A stretch of DNA of 64,000 nt from Adiantum capillus-veneris. Taxonomy: Eukaryota > Streptophyta > Polypodiopsida > Polypodiales > Pteridaceae. The stretch is taken from the NCBI GenBank assembly GCA_014529385.2, contig CM043966.1, forward strand, positions 85,344,087 to 85,408,086. The letters run 5' to 3'. Both the position numbers and the translations under genes were made by a program. The notes below the pieces were generated by a model. It worked only from the letters and a program-made list of their open reading frames with translations, had not been told where the DNA came from and ran no database searches. Of the stretch, positions 35,729-46,517 are shown piece by piece. The stretch's first letter is position 1. The number at the start of each line of letters is the position of its first letter.

Positions 35729-35905
35729 TGTAAGACCTAGGAGACTGAGATGTAGGATCCTCCTCCCTATCGCCCTATATATAGGCCTAGCTCCTAGCTC
35801 TCGCCCTAAGCGGATCCCCAGTCCACACTGGTCCAGTCTAGGCCCTTGGCCTAGGTCCCTGACCCCCTAGGTTGTGCCTTGCCCCGTAGGACCCTTTTCC
35901 TGACA
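35729..35905 (-). repeat. 3' LTR, 177 bp
   Basis: Same length as its partner at 46518-46694; includes CTATATATAGGCCTAGC. Followed on the plus strand by TTACTCCCCCCTTAAGG, the complement of the polypurine tract. Confidence 0.93.
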
Positions 35906-37617
35906 TTACTCCCCCCTTAAGGAAGAGTTTCATCCTCGAAAACTAGAGTGAAAAGAATAAGTTTTCACAAAAGTCGTAAAGTATTAGACTTGACTGTAGA
36001 CTAGTCAAATCATCTTAAAACCGTACCATAAGAATCATATCAAGAGTTGTAATGTGCATATGCTATTGAGCATATCCTAAATGTATGCTCTTAGCGCCTC
36101 TGAATGGTGTAGCCACCTATAGTTTATGCTCATAGCACAACACTTAGGTTTTGTACATGGCACTACTCATACACTTTATGGATTTCTTCTAGCTTACCGC
36201 ATTAAACACTCTTTAGCTGATCCATTCATTGGCTATGCCTTGTAGCATGTCTATGCTCCTTGTATGTCTATGCTCGTAGCAAGTTTATGCTCTTAGCATG
36301 TCTATTGTCCTTTCTTAAGTTGCAGAATATAAACCTTTGTTTATAACATGCTCATAACATAAGTCACACGAATGATTGATGATTTACTCCCTCCATTTGA
36401 AAGAGAGGTTTCATCCTTGAAACAACTGGAGATGTAGTCTCATGCCGCCTCAGACAAAAGAGTGTTAAACACTAGGGCCCATAACACCTAGTCTGCATGT
36501 AATAACAAACTTTTATCCTAGCCTGTAGAATACAAGAATGCATGAATCAACATAGATTGATAGCATTCATTTATTAGGTAACACATTAGATCATAACAGA
36601 AAACACATGTTCCAGTCTAAAGTGTGTAACTATGATGCACTTGTGCATCCATAGAAATTTGTTGTTAAGAAACTATCCATTAAAGTTGCATCTGGTAGTC
36701 ATAACTTGCTACCGTAAGCAAGCCCTACCTAGTACCGACAATTTCTGGCCACTGAAATTGTTCCCAGTACTTGTGCTAGAATGGTCTTGGAAAATGGAAT
36801 TGACCAGCGCCTTGGGACTCTTTCACGACACATAAGTAAGGAATGGCGTCAGTGTCAGTCCTTGAGAACGCATATTCTCCTCATGCGGAATATGTCTCAC
36901 ATAGGGATGTTAGACATGTAACATCCGTCAAGTACGAAATGTACTTGTGTGTGGAGAAAATGTAAAACACTCAGCGATATGAGTGAGAGGGACCCTCATT
37001 AAACTTGCTCCACACCGTGGCTAAACTGAACTTCGTAAGGTCCTAGACCATGTTGAACGTCCACATAACGTAAAACATGTGCCAAAAGAACGATCTCTAC
37101 CGTTGTAGTCATGTGATCGTCTTAAACATGTTGACCCAAAAGACATGTAATGTCTGTGGGGCAACTTCTTGTCCATCATATGGAAAGCTGATATGTGGAA
37201 AGGAAGGTAGGTATTGCGTACACAACCTCTAATCCTAACCAAAAAACATGACCGTGTCATGTGCATCAGAAAATCACTAACTAACATATAGTTCACATAT
37301 AAAGCATAGCGTAAAAGAAACGCTTACCATGAAGAGGAAAAGCACCTCATACTTACCTTGACAAAATAGGCCATAGAAGTAAAGGGTGTTACCTGAACCA
37401 ATGCCTGAACCTGTGAACTAAGCACTAAAAACAAACATTAGTTAGAAATATAGACTACTAAAAACCATGATTTAGCTGAGAAACTATATCTCTAAAGCCA
37501 AGAATTTTGATGCGCTTCGACTTAACAACTAAGGACTTCTCTCTAGAGATGTTATGCCTACTTAGGTGAGAATCATATTCTCAACATAGCACTTAAGCTG
37601 GAATCGTATTTCCAACA
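35906..37617 (-). other. 3' interior of the 177-bp-LTR element
   Basis: Non-coding. Short repeated words built on CTATGCTC and AGCATGTCTA cluster at 36050-36350, and GAAATGTACTTGTGTG-like words recur around 36930. No domain was found in six frames. Confidence 0.6.
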
Positions 37618-38435
37618 TGTTAGGAAATAAGACGTAGCTAAATAGATAATTGAGTAGATTACTTAATGGAGAGAGACAGATTTACATACACGAGATTATA
37701 GAGTAGAGAGAGAGAGAGAGAGAGAGAGTACACACGATATACGTGGTTCACCCAATGTGGGCTACGTCCACGGGAAAGCAGCCACTCAATGGCTTTAGTA
37801 CTTCAAAACAAGAAGTAATTTACAAAGGGATTATACCCTTAATGGAGCTCCCGCCTTGCTTCACTCTCACCACCTCACACTCACCTTGTTGCATCAACTT
37901 CACACTATGAAATGTGTGTAGAAATGGCCTCCTTTTATAGGCCAAAAGAGCTGCCCTCTCTTATGAGAGACACCCATGTGTAGCCGCCCTTGTGCGAATA
38001 AGTCCAAATCGGACCCTCCAATCCGCCCATGTGTGGCCGCCCTTGAGAAGACAAGTCCGCTTTTGAATTCGGCCACCGGCCATTGAATTCGGCCACCGGC
38101 CACCGGCCATTGACTTCCGACCACCGGCCACCGGCCATTGACTTCCGACCACCGGCCATCGGCCATTGACTACCGGCCACTGGCCAACCGACCGGTTGTT
38201 TTCCGACCACTTTCCGGCCGCCGTCCGACCATAATATTTTGGCGAAAAAAAAAGTCTCGGGGGCCTCCGCCCCCGAGGCCTCTAAAGTTGCCCCTGATTC
38301 TTGTCCGTGAAAATTTTGGTTTCCGGTGAGTGATTTTCCTTCACGCACGATGGCTTCTCCTCATAATGGGGGCTTTACAAATGTGCGCTTTTACCACAGA
38401 AAATTACAAGGGTAAATCAGGCTCCATACTTAACA
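37618..38435 (-). repeat. 3' LTR of copia-1 (818 bp)
   Basis: Edges TGTTAGG and CTTAACA on the plus strand. The TATA box (CTATAAAAGG, minus strand) is at 37931-37940, with a (CT)n about 200 bases further downstream at 37705-37728. Confidence 0.95.
38068..38203. repeat. CCGGCC-rich minisatellite in the copia-1 3' LTR
   Basis: Variants of CGGCCACCGGCCATTGACTT repeat at roughly 20-32-base spacing. One more unit is present than in the other LTR (42894-43010). Confidence 0.9.
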
Positions 38436-38495
38436 ATCTCCCACTTGGAGACTGATCTCCAAACCAAACCTGTGACTGCTTTCCATTCTGGCTTT

Positions 38496-40634
38496 TTATC
38501 CTTGAATGTTGATTGAAGATGAGCAAAATCTCAACTTCTCCTTGTTGACCACCTTTGTAAACATGTCTGCAGGATTTTCACTTGTATGCACCTTTCCTAG
38601 CTTTAGCTGTCCCTCTTCCAAAAGAGTGCGTATGAAGTGATATCTCACCTCAATGTGCTTTGTCCTTGAATGAAAGGCTGAGTTCTTCGTAAGATGGATA
38701 GCGCTTTGGCTATCACTGTACAAGACACAATTGTCTTGTTTGAATCCAAGCTCTTCTAAGAATCTATGAAGCCACAGAATTTCTTTGCTTGCCTCTGTCA
38801 TTGCTACATACTCTGCTTCCGTCGTAGAAAGTGAAACCACTTTCTGTAGCTTTGAAGCCCAGCTTACTGCTGTGCCTCCAACCGTGAACACATAGCCAGT
38901 AGTGCTCCTTCGAGTATCTTTGTCACCTGTCATATCTGCATCAGCATACCCTTCTAGAAAAATATCAGTTCCTCCAAAATACAAAGCATTTGTTGTTGTC
39001 CCTTTTAGATACCTAAGTATCCACTTCACAGCTTGCCAATGCTCTTTACCTGGGTTGTCCATGAACCTACTCACAACTCCCACTGCATGTGCAATGTCTC
39101 GCCTTGTCCAAACCATAGCATGCATTAGAGAACCTACCGCTGCAGCATATGGAACTTTAGACATATAGGCTATCTCCTCTTGTGTCTTTGGACACATATC
39201 CTTCGTTAGTTTAAAATGACCAGCCAAAGGTGTAGAAACTGGTTTTGCATTTTGCATTGCAAACCTTTCTAGTACCTTCTTGATGTAATCTTCTTGAGAT
39301 AGCTTTATTGTCTTCTTCGTCCTGTCCCTTGATATTTTCATACCAAGTATCCTCTTTGCAGCACCTAAATCTTTCATTGAAAAAGATTTGGACAGCTCCT
39401 CTTTTAGGTCTTTGATGTCCTGCATGTTGGCACTTGCAATCAACATATCATCAACATACAACATTAGGATGATGAATTTCCCATCTCTCAAATTCTTCGT
39501 GTAGACGCAGTGATCCGAGTTGCATCTTGTGAATCCATGATCCAACATCCATCGATCAAACTTCAAGTACCATTGTCTTGATGCTTGCTTTAAACCATAC
39601 AAGCTCTTCTTTAATCTGCAAACCATTTTCTCCTTACCTTTTACTTCATACCCCTTTGGTTGAAGCATGTAGATTTCCTCCTCTAAGTCACTGTGAGGGA
39701 ATGCCGTATTTACATCCATTTGCTCGAGATTTAGATCATGAGCAGTCACAAGGCTTAAGACAAGCCTAATTGAGTTCATTTTTACAACAAGAGAAAATAT
39801 TTCATTGAAGTCGATACCTTTCTTTTGAGAAAAACCTTTTACCACAAGCCTAGACTTGTACCTTTTCTTCCCACCTTCTTCTTCCTTTAGCTTGTACACC
39901 CATTTGTTTTGAAGTGCCCCCTTACCTTTAGGCAACTCAACCAACTCCCATGTTTGGTTGCGATGTAGTGAGTCCATTTCCACTTGCATGCTCTTCGTCC
40001 ATTCTTCTTTGGATTCATGTTGCATAGCTTCTTCGTATGATTCCGGCTCTCCAGAATCTAAGATCAAGAGATGGTTGAAGGAAGGAACAAACCTTTCTGG
40101 AGGTCTACTTGCTCTTGTAGATCTTCGGGGAATAGGTTGAGGCTCCTCATTTGGTTGACGTTGTTGCACATTGTCACCGTTTGCAGTCCTTGAGTCTTCA
40201 CCGTCCTCAAGCTCCATGTACTCATCACCTGTTTCTTTTGTTTGTTTTCTTTCCAAGTAATCTTTGTACATATTTTGTTCGTTAAAAATTACATCCCTAC
40301 TCCTTAAGATTTTACCATCTTCAGGATTCCATAGGCGATACCCAAAGTCTCCTTCTCCATAGCCAATGAAGAAACACTTTTTGGACTTTGCATCTAGCTT
40401 TGATCTTAGGCTTCTATCTATGTGCATGAAAGCCTCACACCCAAACACTTTGACAAATTCATAATTCACCGGTTTACCTGTCCATGCCTCTTCTGGAACT
40501 CCCCCATCCAATGCCGTTGAGGGTGACCGATTGATTAAGTACATAGACATACTTACAGCTTCCGCCCAAAGCTCAAGCGGTAGGCCTGCATGTAGCCGCA
40601 TGCTTCGTGCTCGTTCCATGATTGTCCTGTTCAT
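38496..40634 (-). CDS. Copia-1 pol, C-terminal part: integrase end, reverse transcriptase, RNase H
   Basis: 712 codons. Residues 1-130 are the end of integrase (MNRTIMERARSM, with the last acidic residue region just upstream, then LWAEAVSMSMYLINRSPS and VFGCEAFMHID). RT follows, with KSRLVVKGFSQKKGIDF, LEQMDVNTAF (metal-binding Asp), LKKSLYGLKQASRQW and LMLYVDDMLIASANM (catalytic YVDD). RNase H includes GYADADMTGDKDTRRSTTGY, STTEAEYVAMTEASKEI and DSQSAIHLTKN. All catalytic motifs look intact. The ATG at 40634 is an internal Met; the true protein would start in the upstream gag frame. Length and order fit a Ty1/copia polyprotein. Confidence 0.93.
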   Translation of the reverse strand: MNRTIMERARSMRLHAGLPLELWAEAVSMSMYLINRSPSTALDGGVPEEAWTGKPVNYEFVKVFGCEAFMHIDRSLRSKLDAKSKKCFFIGYGEGDFGYRLWNPEDGKILRSRDVIFNEQNMYKDYLERKQTKETGDEYMELEDGEDSRTANGDNVQQRQPNEEPQPIPRRSTRASRPPERFVPSFNHLLILDSGEPESYEEAMQHESKEEWTKSMQVEMDSLHRNQTWELVELPKGKGALQNKWVYKLKEEEGGKKRYKSRLVVKGFSQKKGIDFNEIFSLVVKMNSIRLVLSLVTAHDLNLEQMDVNTAFPHSDLEEEIYMLQPKGYEVKGKEKMVCRLKKSLYGLKQASRQWYLKFDRWMLDHGFTRCNSDHCVYTKNLRDGKFIILMLYVDDMLIASANMQDIKDLKEELSKSFSMKDLGAAKRILGMKISRDRTKKTIKLSQEDYIKKVLERFAMQNAKPVSTPLAGHFKLTKDMCPKTQEEIAYMSKVPYAAAVGSLMHAMVWTRRDIAHAVGVVSRFMDNPGKEHWQAVKWILRYLKGTTTNALYFGGTDIFLEGYADADMTGDKDTRRSTTGYVFTVGGTAVSWASKLQKVVSLSTTEAEYVAMTEASKEILWLHRFLEELGFKQDNCVLYSDSQSAIHLTKNSAFHSRTKHIEVRYHFIRTLLEEGQLKLGKVHTSENPADMFTKVVNKEKLRFCSSSINIQG

Positions 40635-42385
40635 CCTTTCTGAAATCCCATTTTGTTGAGGTGTCCTTGGGTTGTCCTTTGCCTCCGAATGCCATTGCTA
40701 GCACAAAAGCTTTCAAAAGCTTGGCTGCAATATTCGCCTCCATTATCGGATCTGAGGCATTTAACCTTGGTACCTGTTTCATTCTCCACAAAGGCTTTCC
40801 ACCTTTGAAATATGGAAAATACATCGGATTTATTCTTCATGACATAAACCCATGTTTTTCTAGTCGCATCGTCTATGAATGTTACATAGTACAATGAGCC
40901 ACCAAGTGATGGTGTACTTGCAGGACCCCAAACATCAGAATGAGCCAACTCAAGTTTTTTATTTTTTCTTTCATTTCCTGATTTTTGAAATTTTACCCTC
41001 TTTTGTTTACCATAAACACAATCTTCACAGAACTCTAAGTCCACTTCTTTCAAACCTGGTAGAAGCTTCTTTGTTTGAAGGATTTGCATTCCTTTGGCAC
41101 TCATATGCCCAAGTCGGTAGTGCCACATCGCACTGTCAACTTCTGTAGTTGCTGCACAAGCTAAAGGTTGCGTGCTAACAGTAAACAAGTAAAGTGTACC
41201 GACTTTTTCTCTCTTGGCAACCACCAAAGATCCCTTTGAGATTTTCCACCGTTTGTTTCCAAATGCAATGTGTTGACCTTCATCGTCCAATTGTCCTGTA
41301 GAGATCAAATTTTTGCGAAGAGAAGGAACATGCCTAACATCTTTAAGCTTCCATTCATATCCGTTAGAAGTTTTGACAGAAACTGTATCTTTGCCGACAA
41401 TCTCACAAGCTTCATCATCTCCCAAGTATACATACCCAAAATTACCTTTGGTGTAGTCTTGGAAATGTTGCTTGTGTGGTGTCGCATGGAATGAAGCCCC
41501 AAAATCTACTATCCAGGAATTAGACACATTGTCTAATGAGAGAATTAGAGCATCTTGCTCTACTTTACCTGCCACATTGGCCTCCGATGTTGGCTTGTTG
41601 TCTTGAGACTCTGTCTCCTTCTTCTTCTTGGACCAGCAATCCTTCTTGACGTGGCCCTTCTTGCCGCAGTTCCAACATTCAAGAACTGACTTTGTGCGTG
41701 ACTTGCTCCGCCTTGAGCGATCACGACCCTTTTGGTTTTTGAACCTCTCCTGAAGCGTTCCTCTTGTTTCCACTGATAGTGCAGCACTTGATGATTCTCC
41801 TGTGCTTCTCCTTCGCATTTCCTCGCTTAGGAGAACACCCACAACATCATCAAACTTAAGAGTATTTGTGCCAGAGATAGAATTACTTACAGCCATCACA
41901 AGGCTGTCCCAACTATCCGGTAGAGATGATAGTATAAGGAGAGCTCGCACTTCGTCATCGAAATTGATTTTCACTGATCGAAGTTGACTTATGTTTGTGT
42001 TAAAGTCATTTATGTGTTCTGCAACTGAACCATTCTCTGCCATCTTTAGATTGAACAAGCGCTTCATAAGAAATACCTTATTGGATGCCGATGGTTTCTC
42101 GTAGAAGTCGTCAAGTGACTTCATCAAGTCCTCCGTGGTCTTCATCTCCGAAACATTGAAGGCCACCGTTGACGCTAAGCTTAACCGGATTGTTCCCAGT
42201 GCCTTTCGATCAAGGACAATCCATGCTTCATCTGCCATTGTTGCGGGCTTCTTTGCAAGACCGCCTAGTGGCAAATAAAGGTCCTTCTGGTAGAGATAGT
42301 CTTCAATCTGCATCTTCCAATGTTGGTAGTTTTTGCCGTTGAACTTCTCAATCTTGAGCTTCCCTTCCTCCGCCATAACTCCCAC
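40631..42385 (-). CDS. Copia-1 gag, protease and integrase N-terminal part
   Basis: 584 codons. Residues 1-200 are gag (LKIEKFNGKNYQHWKMQIED, VFLMKRLFNLKMAENGSVAEH). The zinc knuckle CWNCGKKGHVKKDC is near residue 240. Protease follows with WIVDFGASFHATPH, where the catalytic D-S/T-G has become D-F-G (TTT codon at 41501-41503). The integrase zinc region (WHYRLGHMSAKGMQI, FCEDCVYGKQKR) and core (AHSDVWGPA, LRSDNGGEY) come next. After a one-base deletion at about 40671 the frame changes, adds about 11 foreign residues and stops at 40631. A related copy at 47220-47250 keeps the missing base. Confidence 0.93.
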   Translation of the reverse strand: MGVMAEEGKLKIEKFNGKNYQHWKMQIEDYLYQKDLYLPLGGLAKKPATMADEAWIVLDRKALGTIRLSLASTVAFNVSEMKTTEDLMKSLDDFYEKPSASNKVFLMKRLFNLKMAENGSVAEHINDFNTNISQLRSVKINFDDEVRALLILSSLPDSWDSLVMAVSNSISGTNTLKFDDVVGVLLSEEMRRRSTGESSSAALSVETRGTLQERFKNQKGRDRSRRSKSRTKSVLECWNCGKKGHVKKDCWSKKKKETESQDNKPTSEANVAGKVEQDALILSLDNVSNSWIVDFGASFHATPHKQHFQDYTKGNFGYVYLGDDEACEIVGKDTVSVKTSNGYEWKLKDVRHVPSLRKNLISTGQLDDEGQHIAFGNKRWKISKGSLVVAKREKVGTLYLFTVSTQPLACAATTEVDSAMWHYRLGHMSAKGMQILQTKKLLPGLKEVDLEFCEDCVYGKQKRVKFQKSGNERKNKKLELAHSDVWGPASTPSLGGSLYYVTFIDDATRKTWVYVMKNKSDVFSIFQRWKAFVENETGTKVKCLRSDNGGEYCSQAFESFCASNGIRRQRTTQGHLNKMGFQKG

Positions 42386-42435
42386 TCAATTCAAGGAATT
42401 CTTTCCTTGAGATAATTTAGCTACGAGCAAACCTT

Positions 42436-42447
42436 GCTCTGATACCA
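42436..42447 (-). promoter_or_regulatory. Copia-1 primer binding site (initiator-Met type)
   Basis: TGGTATCAGAGC on the minus strand, two bases from the 5' LTR edge. Confidence 0.95.
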
Positions 42448-42449
42448 GT

Positions 42450-43242
42450 TGTTAGGAAATAAGACGTAGCTAAATAGATAATTGAGTAGATTACTTAATG
42501 GAGAGAGACAGATTTACATACACGAGATTATAGAGTAGAGAGAGAGAGAGAGAGAGTACACACGATATACGTGGTTCACCCAATGTGGGCTACGTCCACG
42601 GGAAAGCAGCCACTCAATGGCTTTAGTACTTCAAAACAAGAAGTAATTTACAAAGGGATTATACCCTTAATGGAGCTCCCGCCTTGCTTCACTCTCACCA
42701 CCTCACACTCACCTTGTTGCATCAACTTCACACTATGAAATGTGTGTAGAAATGGCCTCCTTTTATAGGCCAAAAGGGCTGCCCTCTCTTATGAGAGACA
42801 GCCATGTGTAGCCGCCCTTGTGCGAATAAGTCCAAATCGGACCCTCCAATCCGCCCATGTGTGGCCGCCCTTGAGAAGACAAGTCCGCTTTTGAATTCGG
42901 CCACCGGCCACCGGCCATTGACTTCCAACCACCGGCCACCGGCCATTGACTTCCGACCACCGACCATCGGCCATTGACTACCGGCCACCGGCAAACCGAC
43001 CGGTTGTTTTCCGACCACTTTCCGGCCGCCGTACGGCCATAATATTCCGGCGAAAAAAAAGTCTCAGGGGCCTCCGTCCCCGAGGCCTCTAAAGTTGCCC
43101 CTGATTCTTGTCCGTGAAAATTTTGGTTTCCGGTGAGTGATTTTCCTTCACGCACGATGGCTTCTCCTCATAATGGGGGCCTTACAAATGTGCGCTTTTA
43201 CCACAGAAAATTACAAGGGTAAATCAGGCTCCATACTTAACA
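42450..43242 (-). repeat. 5' LTR of copia-1 (793 bp)
   Basis: Pairs with 37618-38435. TATA box at 42759-42769 (minus strand), (CT)n at 42537-42556, CCGGCC minisatellite at 42894-43010. Most differences from the 3' LTR are C/T or G/A changes and unit-number changes. Confidence 0.95.
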
Positions 43243-46200
43243 CAGCATAGCGCATAGGATAGTCGTACTATCCAGGTACGTTAACTAGGAATGGTATATA
43301 GCATCCTGAGTTTGGATACAATATCCTTTGCCCCTTATGAAGGTAATATTACCTGGGGTAAAAGTGAAGAATAAACTGTATACTAACCATCGTAGGTTAA
43401 CACATTGGAAGAATATGGTTCCAAAAGTTGCTTAATTGATGAACACAATAATCTTCTGTTAGTGCATGATTGCACATTATGAAAACAACCATGTGTACTT
43501 TTCCAGAATATTAGCTTATGGCAAACCCAAATTTACCCCACCATGACAAAAAAATAGGAAAGCAAGAAAATCCTTCTAAGAACGTAGGTAGTACCGTGAC
43601 CACAAAGCATCATAACCACCTGAGGCTATACAATGCTATAGACAAGATGTAGTGACCTTGATCTACAAACTAGGACTACCTACAAGAGAGTGGTAACTCG
43701 TATAGATTGTTTACACATAAAAACAATCTTAATAAAGAGACGTACTCGCCTTGAACTATCGTATCAAAAAAGGACACTATCACTGAGGCATTTGAGAAGA
43801 GAAACACCTCACAAGAAAATAGGAATGACTCATATTCATGAGACTCGTATCCAAGTGACGTACAACAGTGTCACTCGTAGTCAAAACTATGGTAAAAGAA
43901 CCACCAAGGCAAGGTTACATCCATCTGCTGAAACTGACCTCAAGTGTATACTACACTTGCAACATTGTGCATAATGAGTGTAGACATTCTTTAAATCCCA
44001 ACACTGTAGTGAAACAACTAGATGTTCACAAGAGAAGTTCATGTCTCCTAGCCTAGCTTGAAGTCAGACAAGCCTTGCTTACCAAATCCTAGTTGTGTCT
44101 TGCACAAGTCAAGAAATAACAACAACTCAAGCAGCTCTAGTGTTGCATCTTACAACTCCCCACATGCCTTATATGTGGTGCATACATAGCATACAAAATT
44201 TGCTTGATGAGAGGTTATGTCAAAGACAAGAGAGTTGAACACAACTCTTTTTTCCCACAGAAAGGAGAAACCGTGTCTCACCAAAGTATTAAAAAGTCTC
44301 AACTGGACAACCACTGGAATTATGCCTTGCATATTACCTGTTGAAATCTCTAACACATGCTCGTAGCAGTGTGTCATGTAGCTCTGGAGCAAGTAAACCA
44401 TAATAGATGTAATCACAGGCAAGCTAGCATCTTCATGCATCAAAAAAGATGTACCCTTACTCAACATACGAGGTCATGCCCAATTCATAGAGTATGCCTT
44501 GTCATGCGAGTAGGAGGAATACCAATTCATGCAAGCAAGAAAGTCCCAAGCAACATGTTACATACGATGGTCTACTAGTACTCCAGTAGAGCATACACCT
44601 TGTGTGACCACTCTACCCACCTTGTGACGAAGAGTATGTATGCTTTTATTCATAGGTTATGTCTCTTAGATACAAACGGAACATACTTTACATGCCAGAA
44701 ACTACTTGTAGTCTTCATAAGAGCTCGCAATTGGGAGTGTGCATATGTGCACAAATACATGGCATCCATGGCAGTAGGTTCAAAGTACTCTGCATCGATA
44801 AAATAATGTAAGCTACTCACAAACTTCGTAGGATGTGCAATCAGCTCATACACCTCTTGTGTATGACTCCGATTTGATAACTGAGAAGCATACCACGACA
44901 TGAAAGCCACTGCTTCCTAACCATCATATACATATAGAATAAATATGGATAGGTGCGAGTAGGATAGTCTCAAGCACTAGGTGACTTGACCATGAGCAAC
45001 AACCATCATTGCACCGTAAGTCACTATAAGTGCTTCAAAATAACATGCCATGTATTCTTGAATCTCCTTGAGAGAGCTTGTCATATCAACTCAAGCAACG
45101 CAAAAATATGTTTGTAATCCTTGTAGGATAATGTAATCCGTAGATGTGATGCAGTATTAAAGTTGTAGACATAGACTCATAGCCTAGTGGCATGTAGACA
45201 AGCTATTGTTACATGTCTTACATGTTGCCCGACGTGCTCACCGTCTAGGTCGCATCATCGTAAAATAGTGGCATGTACTCCAAGATCAAAGTAAGTGCAT
45301 AACATCTCGTACATGTCAGCAACTATACCATGAAAGGTTATGTCGTACAGACTATTGTTTATATATCTTGAAAAACATGATTTACTGAAACAAGAAGGCA
45401 TACCTTGTCTTTGAAGAAAAATTGAACCATTGATGGGCGTGCTCTATCCATGCACTCAGTAGAAACCATGCTTCTGATGGAGACTGTGTATTCAATCCGT
45501 GCTTGATGTGGGCTTGCAACTAATAATTGGCCCTTGCCAATAATGTAGGGCAACAATATTTGAATTCTTCAAATAACTGTCACAAGACGTGCTTGCTTGG
45601 AGTGCTTGATGTGTGCTCACTTCTGTTGCATGATATAGCTATGCAGCATTTGAAACATTGACCAATCAAATTGAAAATCTATGCATACCTTGTTAATCAT
45701 GTGACTCGACTTGACGTGCCGTCTAAGTTTTGCATGATGCATGAGCATGCATGCTAAACTTTTCATGTCCGTGCAGATGTTCCCGGTTGCCGAGTCTGAA
45801 GCGGTACTCAGGGGTTGTGGAAGTGGAGGGAGATGGTAAACTTGCCGCCAAAAACCCCAAACCAAGTCGTTCACCCGCTGTGTATGGCCCTGCCATGGGC
45901 TTTGACCCTTAACTAGGTGTGGGTACCCCAAAATTAGGGTGCCCAATTAAAAAAATAAAATAAAATTTCCTTCTACAGCCATGGTGGCCGTTGTCACTAC
46001 TCCACAGGAAAGAACCGCCCAGAGCACGCTGCCGAGGCCAATTTAGGCGCCGTCCATGTGATGAGAAACCGGCAGCAGGCCAAGGCGAAACCAAAGAGGG
46101 TAAGAATTCCTTGTTTCATGCATGTCAAAAACGCAACCTCCCTGCCTGGTAGGGTTTTTTTCCGCGCGGTTGTTGCTAGCCTCCTTCCCGTGTGATCTCC

Positions 46201-46370
46201 TCCTCGGTTCTGCAGGTGCAGTTTCCTGTGGCCGAGCTAGAGAGTCACAACTTCCATGCCCTGCTGTCCTTTGGAGATAACCATGCACGCCTTGCTCCCA
46301 TGGACCTCGACAAGAGAGACAAGCTGAGAAAGAGACCACCTTGCTTGCCTCCTTCGCCATGCGAATCATC

Positions 46371-46372
<2 letters not shown>

Positions 46373-46452
<80 letters not shown>
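46373..46452. repeat. (GA)n microsatellite in the leader of the 177-bp-LTR element
   Basis: CT on the element's sense strand, just inside the primer site. Confidence 0.97.
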
Positions 46453-46455
<3 letters not shown>

Positions 46456-46505
46456 GATCTCCATCTCCCCTCTTCCATAGATCCCTTCTTCCTCCTCCCA
46501 CCTTG

Positions 46506-46517
46506 CTCTGAAACCAG
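46506..46517 (-). promoter_or_regulatory. Primer binding site of the 177-bp-LTR element
   Basis: Minus strand TGGTTTCAGAGC, one change from the initiator-Met site TGGTATCAGAGC, beside the 5' LTR. Confidence 0.88.

Larger units (their letters stand above)
37618..43242 (-). mobile_element. Copia-1: nearly complete, young Ty1/copia element
   Basis: LTRs 37618-38435 and 42450-43242 are almost identical apart from repeat-number changes and about a dozen substitutions. The primer site TGGTATCAGAGC (minus strand, 42436-42447) adjoins the right LTR and a polypurine AGTGGGAGAT adjoins the left one. Flanks are CAACA and CAGCA (one change). Gag-pol is full length but interrupted by one single-base deletion near 40671. 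It lies inside the 177-bp-LTR element, which lies inside copia-2, an older member of the same family. It may still be transcribed, but it cannot make an uninterrupted polyprotein. Confidence 0.95.
43243..46517 (-). other. 5' interior and leader of the 177-bp-LTR element
   Basis: Non-coding over most of its length. Words such as CATGTGTACTT, GCTCGTAGC and CTTGTGTGACC recur, as in the 3' interior. From 45780 to 46500 composition is more GC-rich and includes an intron-like TTCTGCAG|GTGCAG at 46211-46216 and the (GA)n. No gag or pol motif is seen. The GC-rich part could be a captured fragment; nothing identifies it. Confidence 0.55.

Noticed and set aside
37900-38348. Trp/Pro/Gly-repeat proteins on the minus strand of the copia-1 LTRs
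   Set aside because: They are translations of the CCGGCC minisatellite and change length with it.
40631-40634. ATGA stop-restart overlap linking the two copia-1 frames as a translational coupling signal
   Set aside because: The second frame extends upstream of this ATG into integrase sequence, and the related copy shows a missing base at ~40671; the overlap is a by-product of that deletion.
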